Positions 57,861 to 64,000 of a stretch of 64,000 nt of DNA are shown here, piece after piece (position 1 is the stretch's first letter; every line of letters begins with the position of its first letter). This DNA is from Cladocopium goreaui. Lineage: Eukaryota; Sar; Dinophyceae; Suessiales; Symbiodiniaceae. The translations under genes were made by a program, and so were the position numbers. The stretch lies in NCBI GenBank assembly GCA_947184155.2, contig CAMXCT020000890.1, positions 913,438 to 977,437 on the forward strand, in the 5' to 3' direction. The notes beneath the pieces were generated by a model, which ran no database searches, had not been told where the DNA came from, and saw only the letters and a program-made list of their open reading frames with translations.

Positions 57861-58499
57861 TCAGAATTTACAATAAAATAGCCGGGGCACGCCGGGGCCC
57901 AGAGAGCGTACCCTGATCTAACCCCGGCATAGCCCGGCCTTTAACACTTACTGTAAGAACCCCTCAGTGTGGACACACTGCTAGGGGAATTTAAATCTTG
58001 CTAGCCTCTTATATGTCCTTGCCAATAGCGCAGTTCGCACTTTCGAAAAACGGCCGAAAGAATTTCTTCAGCATCTGGAGTGGCCAAGAAGCGCACAAAG
58101 TCCGGCAATTGGATGAGCTCGACCTGAGACACAGCCTGCGTTTGGGCCTGAAATCATATAATAAATCAATCTTTGCCCTGCTAGGAGATATGCCGAAATG
58201 GGCCGAGATGCGAGATCCTCCCTGGCTCCGCGTAAGCCCTTTGCAGCTGAGGCTATGAGCACTGCATTGTTGGTATTGAAGAGGTAATCAATTCCTCTCC
58301 TCGCTGCCAACGTGACGGAAGCTCAGGCACATAATTTGGAGGCAGCCCCTCGGCCAACATGGGCTAACCAGTACGCTGGTGCAAAACCTGGTAATCTATC
58401 CGGCCTCAGTAGGGCCTCAGTTGGGCAGTTGAATGTCGATTATGTAGTCGATATTTATTTGGGTTTCTGACCTTTACTCATATGATTTCACGTGCTCAG

Positions 58500-59138
58500 C
58501 CAGCTCCTTCCCTCTTCTCCACAGAAGAGATCGGCACCAGCTTGGGTGAGCAGTCGTACGACCTGAAAGGAAGAATCACATGCTTCCGGGCGTCAGGGTG
58601 TGCTGATGCTGCTCGAAGCAGTCGTGCAGTTGAGCTGTTTGGCTCATTCCACGTCTAAAATTTGCAAACATATTTCCGTAGACATTCTCATGCTCTGTTC
58701 TGCCCAAATTCAGCCCCATGGCCATTGTAATTTTATATGTATATATATACACACACGTATACTATATATATATATTATGTTTGTTTGTGTATATATCTGT
58801 GTGTGTGCAAATCGTTCTGCTCTGTTCTGTTCTGTTCTGCTCTGCTCTGCTCTGCTCTGCTCTGCTCTGCTCTCTGCCCTGCTCTGCTCTGCTCTGCTCT
58901 GCTCTGCTCTGTTCTGTTCTGTTCTGTTCTGTTCTTGCGCCCTGTGCACTCGCCCATGCAAGTGCGGCGGCGCATTCACTCAACATAGCATGCTTAAAAG
59001 GAAACAAAATGCTGCGCTTCATTTCTGTTGGAGCGCCTCCACATGGCAACCATCAATAGCATCCTGCAGCTCCTGTGGGCCATCGCCCGTGTCAGGCGAG
59101 ATTTGGGCCTTCGCGCTCAGCAGAACTCGCACCACCTC
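58500..59138 (-). CDS. Ankyrin-repeat protein (partial)
   Basis: Exon 59037-59138 encodes 34 codons in phase 0 (EVVRVLLSAKAQI, then LQDAIDGCHVE) and ends at a GC donor. It joins exon 58562 leftwards, VVRLLTQAGADLFCGEE, giving the ankyrin pattern AIDGCHVE-VVRLLTQAGADL. The second exon's end is unclear: its frame meets TGA after RSWLST, or it leaves at an earlier donor. Further candidate exons lie to the left at about 58250-58310 (NNAVLIASAAK) and about 58025-58147 (VELIQLPDFVRFLATPD). Ankyrin proteins bind other proteins; nothing more specific can be said. The intron between the two main exons holds the CTCTG tract. Confidence 0.7.
58817..58935. repeat. CTCTG / TTCTG pentanucleotide microsatellite
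   Basis: About 22 five-base units run from TTCTG to CTCTG and back to TTCTG. The tract is in an intron of the ankyrin gene. Confidence 0.92.
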
Positions 59139-59139
59139 C

Positions 59140-59930
59140 TGGGCGACACGTGACGCCCCGTGACGCCAATCGTTTTCACATGTTTTCACCCTATGAGATC
59201 TGTGCCAATGTGATTCCAACGTGTGCCAACATGTGAATGCCAAGTAGCATCATGGCCAAGGCTGCATGAGATTTGCAAGGGCCGTTTCGTTATGTTCAAG
59301 TCATCCTGAAACCTGCAGTTCAGCTCAAAAAGCAGGAAAACCGGAGGAATCATTAAGATCAACAAACAAATCACTATTATTAAGTTTTATATATATATGT
59401 GTGTGTGTTTATATATATGATATGTATACAAAAATTTGTATATATAATAGTATAATGTATCTATATATCTCTGTGTGTGAAAACCGTGATCACATACGGT
59501 ATAATTCGACTGCAGGGGGCCCGCGGGTCTGATTCCTGGCGTGGGCCAACGAAGCTCCAGGTTTCAGACTAGGATATCAGGAAGGGACGCTTTCCTGACG
59601 TACCTGCAATTCTGTTTGAGCAACGTGTTTTTCCAGCTGCACCGTGTTTTGACTTTGCAGCAGTTCTTCATTTCGACGCCGATCAACCAGCTATTTGCGT
59701 CATGTGTTTTTCGCTGTATGAAGGTTACTCAGGCAACAGGCGACGGCAAGATCCACATCCATCCTCTTCCACCAAACCTAAGCAGTGTGTTACGGTGAAC
59801 TCACTGACTTGTGAGCACCGTCGGTCTGCCTCGTGCGGATCTAGACTATGGTCACCGGCCGCTCCGGTGGATTGTGGACTGTCCTATTGGGACAATCTGG
59901 ATTGAACATAGTTGATTTGTCATTTATTTG
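59140..59930. other. No gene seen
   Basis: Includes AT-rich simple sequence at 59385-59470. No convincing exon was found on either strand. Confidence 0.4.
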
Positions 59931-62900
59931 ATTACTCGCCTCTGGGAGATCAGGGTATGACATATTGTCATCAAAATATGGATTAGTTCCTGGTTTTGGA
60001 CGAATTAGTCCCCATGAGGGACACCGATTAATTAATCCCTATCTGGGATGAATTAGCCCACTTCGGGCAATTTCCAATTTGGCTTACGAGCGTCGCAACC
60101 TCAGTATAAATCAGAGCTTGCGTCTGCGCACATTCAGTTGGTTCATGTTTCTTTCATGTTCAGTACTGGCAGGAATTTCTTCGGACATTGTGGACTGAAT
60201 TTAAGAAGACACCACAGGGACAATTTCAAAAACATATTCGGAGCCTTCAACACAAACTTAGCTCCTTTGTGGTATTGCCCTCTGACCATTTTTCTCATTC
60301 GTTGACTCTTCATTGTCCCGCACAATGGCAGATGTTAATGAAACGGTCATTTTTGGATCCATCCGTTGTTCCTTTGTTGCGGACAATTCAACAGGAGCTA
60401 CCGAGTTGGATCAGAGAACATTACATGTGGAGTTTCAAATTTACATCCTCCCTCAGTACAGCTTGCATCCTTCCCAAACCCTCGAGAGATTTTCAGAAAG
60501 CACGTCCAATTGTGGATTTTTCCAACGCTTGGTGTCGGACCTTGGGCAGTTCTTTGGCCACTGCTCTTCATGAAATATTACAAGCAGTTTACTCTGAATT
60601 GTTGCAAGTCACAGATATTCGTTCAGCATTGCGGTCCGTTGCTCAACTGTTTTCTTGTCAAGATTACACATATGGTGATTTATTACTTCAACAGTAAGAC
60701 ATCGCAGGCTTTTACAACCAAGTTGATCATGATCGCACGCTTCAAGCTATTCAATTTGCGGCTTGTCGCTTCTGTGAACTTCAGGGCCAGAGTCTAACTT
60801 CCTCTTTGAATATTCATCAAGAATCGCTTGAACGTACTTTGCAGACATTTCGAGGATTTTGGAGATCACGGAGCCAGAAATACCGACCAATTCGCTTAGA
60901 TCACATTAGTTCATTGGGTCAATACTTGCTGACCCACAGTTATTTCAGTATTGGGGCCACAATTTTTCAACAACATCGTGGTACTAGCATGGGATCTCAA
61001 TGGGCACCAATTGTCTGTTCTGCTGTTGCTTTGTTACGAGAATGGACTTTTCATGCTTCTTTCCGGTTTTTCGTACAAACATGGGTTTTCATCATCACTA
61101 TGTGGACAATCGTACTTTGATTCATACAGGATTCGACTCAGCAACTCCAGGTGGTCGGCTCTTTTGGCGCTTGGATTTCTATACAAAACCCATTCTCTTG
61201 GAACATGTCACTGGTGATGAAGCCTTGGGATATCGTATGGATTGTCTTCAAAATTCTATCACTTTGCAATTACCATGGGAATTGACATACTCGCTGTTAA
61301 TTGTCCAACTTTTCTGGCATTGGTCACACACTCATATGCCGTTTGAGTCACCAACATTCTGTCTATGTGGGTTCAAGGCTGCTGTTGTTTCCTTTTCCTT
61401 TTTCCTTTTTCTTACCTGTGTGTGGTTATAGGTTCGTTGATAATTTCGCACTTTTCATATTACATGACTTTATCCATATGATTGAACCTCTTTGATCATT
61501 CGGTCGAACTTGGTTCTAGTGACATTAGCGGTCCGATCCTTAGTTCACGTTACGATTCTAGTTGCAACGAAGGTGAGAAGTGATTTTGGTGGTCCGATCC
61601 TTAGTTCACGTTACGATTCTAGTCGCAACGAACGTGAGAAGTGATTCTGGTGGTCCAAGCCTTAGTTCACGTCACGATTCTAGTCGCTACGAACGTGAGA
61701 AGTGATCTTGGTGGTCTGAACCTTACCTCGCCGGAACAGTTCTGTGAAGTGGTGAGCTCGTTGTGGTCGTTCGGTCCTAGTCAGCCGGAATCATTGTACT
61801 CAGTGTACAGCTACCATATAGATTCACATGGACCTTGTGGACACAGTCATTCATCATTTACATGCGCTTGGGTTTGTTTACTGCCGACTTTTACATTGGT
61901 GCCACAGATCATTCGGTTTTTGATCGAGAACAGAGTCGAGTTCGAAAATACCGTCAACTTTGTAATCAACAATTCGCATATTTTGAACTTGCTTTGAAAA
62001 TCTAGTTTCATTTGAACAATTTCTATCAATTTGCATTCAATTTGCTTGTTTTCTATTGCCACACGCCAGTCACCAGTTCTGACCATTTGAGTGCTCTTGA
62101 AACTGCCTTTCAAACAATGTACCGCCCTCAGTACAATTGGCCGTGGATCAACTCCCTACTGACGAAGTTCCACATTGGAAAGCAGAGATTTGGACCATTG
62201 TTCACCAAGCCGTTCTTGGATCCTAGTCGGAAGTTCTGTCAAAGATATCAGAAACGGACACCCACAGAACAAATGCGCTTCTTGGAACGCAGACTTCATA
62301 CATCTGAAGCTATTTACAAACTGCTGACTCGGTTGGGATCGGATACAATCGAACAGTTTCATGTGTCAAAACTTTTAAGGTCTATGCAAACGGACGTTAC
62401 ATACTCGTTTTTGCTTTGGCGGCTTTCTCATCATCTGGGGGAGGCTTTTCGTACCAGAAGTCAACCCCATCTCGGTTGATTCTTCAATTTAAAGGAACTG
62501 GACCACCGCCCCCCAATGTCCCTGTGCGCCTTCAGATTTTGTCAGATTCTATATATGTATATGCTTCAGGATTCTAGTCGTATTCAGAATGCATTTGAAT
62601 TACATCGCATCATCGAACAACAGCAGGGCTGGGTTCCGAATCTTAAACACTACTCTCGCCTTCCTGGTTATTTGACACCTGAAAAACCCAAACGTCATTG
62701 TCAATCTTTTCTTGACTTTCTGACACATGACATTTCTCGTGGACACGGAACGCTTTTCGATCAACATGAAGTTCACATTCGTGCTGCCATTCGAGTCTTG
62801 CCTTTGATTGAGACTATTAGTTCGCTGATGTCAAATGGGTCTTTTGCAGGCTCAAGCTCAATTGCTTCAGTTACAATTGATGCCACAACGTGTTCACGAT

Positions 62901-63390
62901 ACGGACATTCAGCAATCAGCCTTACCAGATTGGGCAGTGTCGGAACCTCAGAATCGGGTTGACAATCGTAGACGTTCCAGATCACGTCCGCCATTGACTG
63001 ACGATCACCGACGCACGGGTCGTGTCGAAGGGCCAGCACGAAGACCAGGAAGAATTGAAGGTTCGTCTATGTTCGTCTCATCCACCAACTTCTGAACGGT
63101 CTGGACCTACGATCCTATCCCATGGTTTATTTTATCACTCTTGTAGTCCCAGTAGTGGGTGATCCTTTTGATTGAAACCAATGTTTTGCAACGATTTCCA
63201 GCAGTTTCTCAGATGACGACAATTCTTGGTCGTCCATCCAAAGTTCATACAGTTATTGAGTATCAGTACCAGTAGTACCGCACAAGGCGGTGGCGGAAGT
63301 TTCAGAATAGGAAACCTATAGGAGACGTTGGTTGTTGTGAATCACGGATGGCAGAGCGAATCCACTGATTGACCGAAAGGTGGTTGGAGT
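59930..63390 (+). mobile_element. Decayed Penelope-like retroelement (reverse transcriptase plus GIY-YIG-like segment)
   Basis: A frame from 60188 carries reverse-transcriptase motifs: ILPKPSRDFQKARPIVDF (near 60465-60520), then a stop (TAA at 60695), then DIAGFYNQVDHDRTL (from 60698) and QHRGTSMGSQWAPIV (near 60970-61015). After a frame shift near 61050-61095, the catalytic box reads HHYVDN (61093-61110), followed by KPILLEHVTGDEALGYRMD. A second part, in another frame, has GLFTADFYIGATDHS (61871-61915) and REQSRVRKYRQL, then RPQYNWPWINSLL (from about 62133). Reverse transcriptase followed by a GIY-YIG nuclease is the hallmark of Penelope-like elements; here GIY is GLF. Downstream frames to 63095 are charged and end in an Arg/Ser-rich stretch. 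Several stops and shifts show it is inactive. The 5' limit is a guess: short repeats containing GAATTAG(T/C)CC at 59990-60065 may mark it. The 3' end is set by the second copy at 33211-33331. Confidence 0.72.
61530..61735 (+). repeat. 61-base tandem repeat inside the retroelement
   Basis: GGTCCGATCCTTAGTTCACG or a variant recurs at 61530, 61591, 61652 and 61713, an exact 61-base period. The unit also has ACGATTCTAG and AACGTGAGAAGTGAT. It separates the reverse-transcriptase part from the GIY-YIG-like part. Confidence 0.9.
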
Positions 63391-63464
63391 TGTGTTTGCT
63401 GGAGTGGTTGCAATGGTTGCAGTGGTCACCTCACCCACAACTGCTGGATGTAGTGTGATGTACT

Positions 63465-64000
63465 GAAACTGTAGTTGTAGTTGTAGCGTAGTGGAGTTGT
63501 AGTTGTGGTTTATTGTAATTAGTGTAGTGTAGTTGCAGTCATATAGTTGTAGCCGTAGTTGTTTTGTAGTTGTAGTTGTTGTGTAGTTGTAGCTGTAGTT
63601 ATTGTAGTTGTAGTTGTTGTTGTTGTAGTTGTTGTAGTTGTAGTTGTAGTTGTAGTTGTTGTTGTTGTTGTAGCTGTAGTTGTTGTAGTTGTTGTAGTTG
63701 TAGTTGTAGTTGTAGTCGTAGTCGTAGTCGTAGTTGTAGTTGTAGTTGTAGTTGTTGTAGTAGTAGTAGTAATAGTTGTTGTTGTTGTAGTTGTCGTTGT
63801 TGTAGTTGTTGTTGCTGTTGTTGTAGTTGTTGTAGTTGTTGTTGCTGTTGTTGTAGTTGTTGTAGTTGTTGTTGTTGTTGTAGCTGTAGTTGTTGTAGTT
63901 GTTGTAGTTGTAGTTCTAGTTGTAGTTCTAGTTGTAGTTGTTGTGTAGTCGTAGTTGTTGTGTAGTCGTAGTTGTTGTGCAGTCGTAGTTGTAGTTGTAG
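63465..64000 (+). repeat. GTT/GTA trinucleotide repeat tract
   Basis: More than 500 bases of GTAGTT and GTTGTT units run to the right edge. It begins within about 80 bases of the retroelement 3' end and produces false all-Val and all-Cys/Ser frames of 129 codons. Confidence 0.95.

Noticed and set aside
63559..63965. 129-codon all-Val and Cys/Ser frames
   Set aside because: They are translations of the GTT/GTA trinucleotide repeat, open in several frames because the repeat has no stops in those frames.

Overview
The window looks like nuclear DNA of a dinoflagellate, most likely a photosynthetic one such as a Symbiodiniaceae alga. There are no bacterial operons and almost no long open frames. 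Instead, many short exons can be joined into recognisable proteins, with phases that agree across each join. Introns end in AG but start with GT, GC or GA, and the GC and GA starts are characteristic of dinoflagellate genomes. One gene carries what looks like a thylakoid-lumen leader. Simple-sequence and minisatellite DNA fills the introns. Exon limits were read by eye from open frames, splice dinucleotides and phase, without transcripts, so individual ends may be a few bases out.

Every host gene I can support lies on the minus strand, so transcription runs right to left: an ankyrin-repeat protein (about 59.1-58.5 kb); an ion-transport channel (about 55.7-50.4 kb) with an intronless PDK1-like kinase inside its region (53.1-51.7 kb); a stretch of unassigned exons, several membrane-spanning (49-36 kb); a repeat belt (35-30.6 kb); an exopolyphosphatase-like (Ppx/GppA) gene (28.4-23.1 kb); a lumen-type FKBP peptidyl-prolyl isomerase (21.4-20.0 kb); a DHHC palmitoyltransferase (19.5-16.1 kb or further left); a TAPT1/DUF747 membrane protein (11.9-7.2 kb); and a voltage-gated channel that runs off the left edge (2.8-0.1 kb plus candidate upstream exons). 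The genes form no obvious pathway; the arrangement is the one-directional clustering typical of dinoflagellates. Membrane and signalling proteins dominate.

The only element recognised on the plus strand is a decayed retroelement at 59.9-63.4 kb. It has reverse-transcriptase motifs followed by a GIY-YIG-like segment, the layout of Penelope-like elements, and it runs into a long GTT/GTA simple repeat. About 120 bases of its 3' end occur again in opposite orientation at 33.2-33.3 kb, next to a GATA-type simple repeat. That second copy sits between two blocks of one minisatellite and next to a 1.1-kb belt that switches strand in the middle. Telomere-like TTTAGGG arrays lie inside a 2.8-kb intron of the Ppx/GppA gene.

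Stretches between 12 and 16 kb, 21.4 and 22.8 kb, 29 and 30.4 kb and 36 and 49 kb contain convincing single exons that I could not assign to a family. They are listed as candidate exons.
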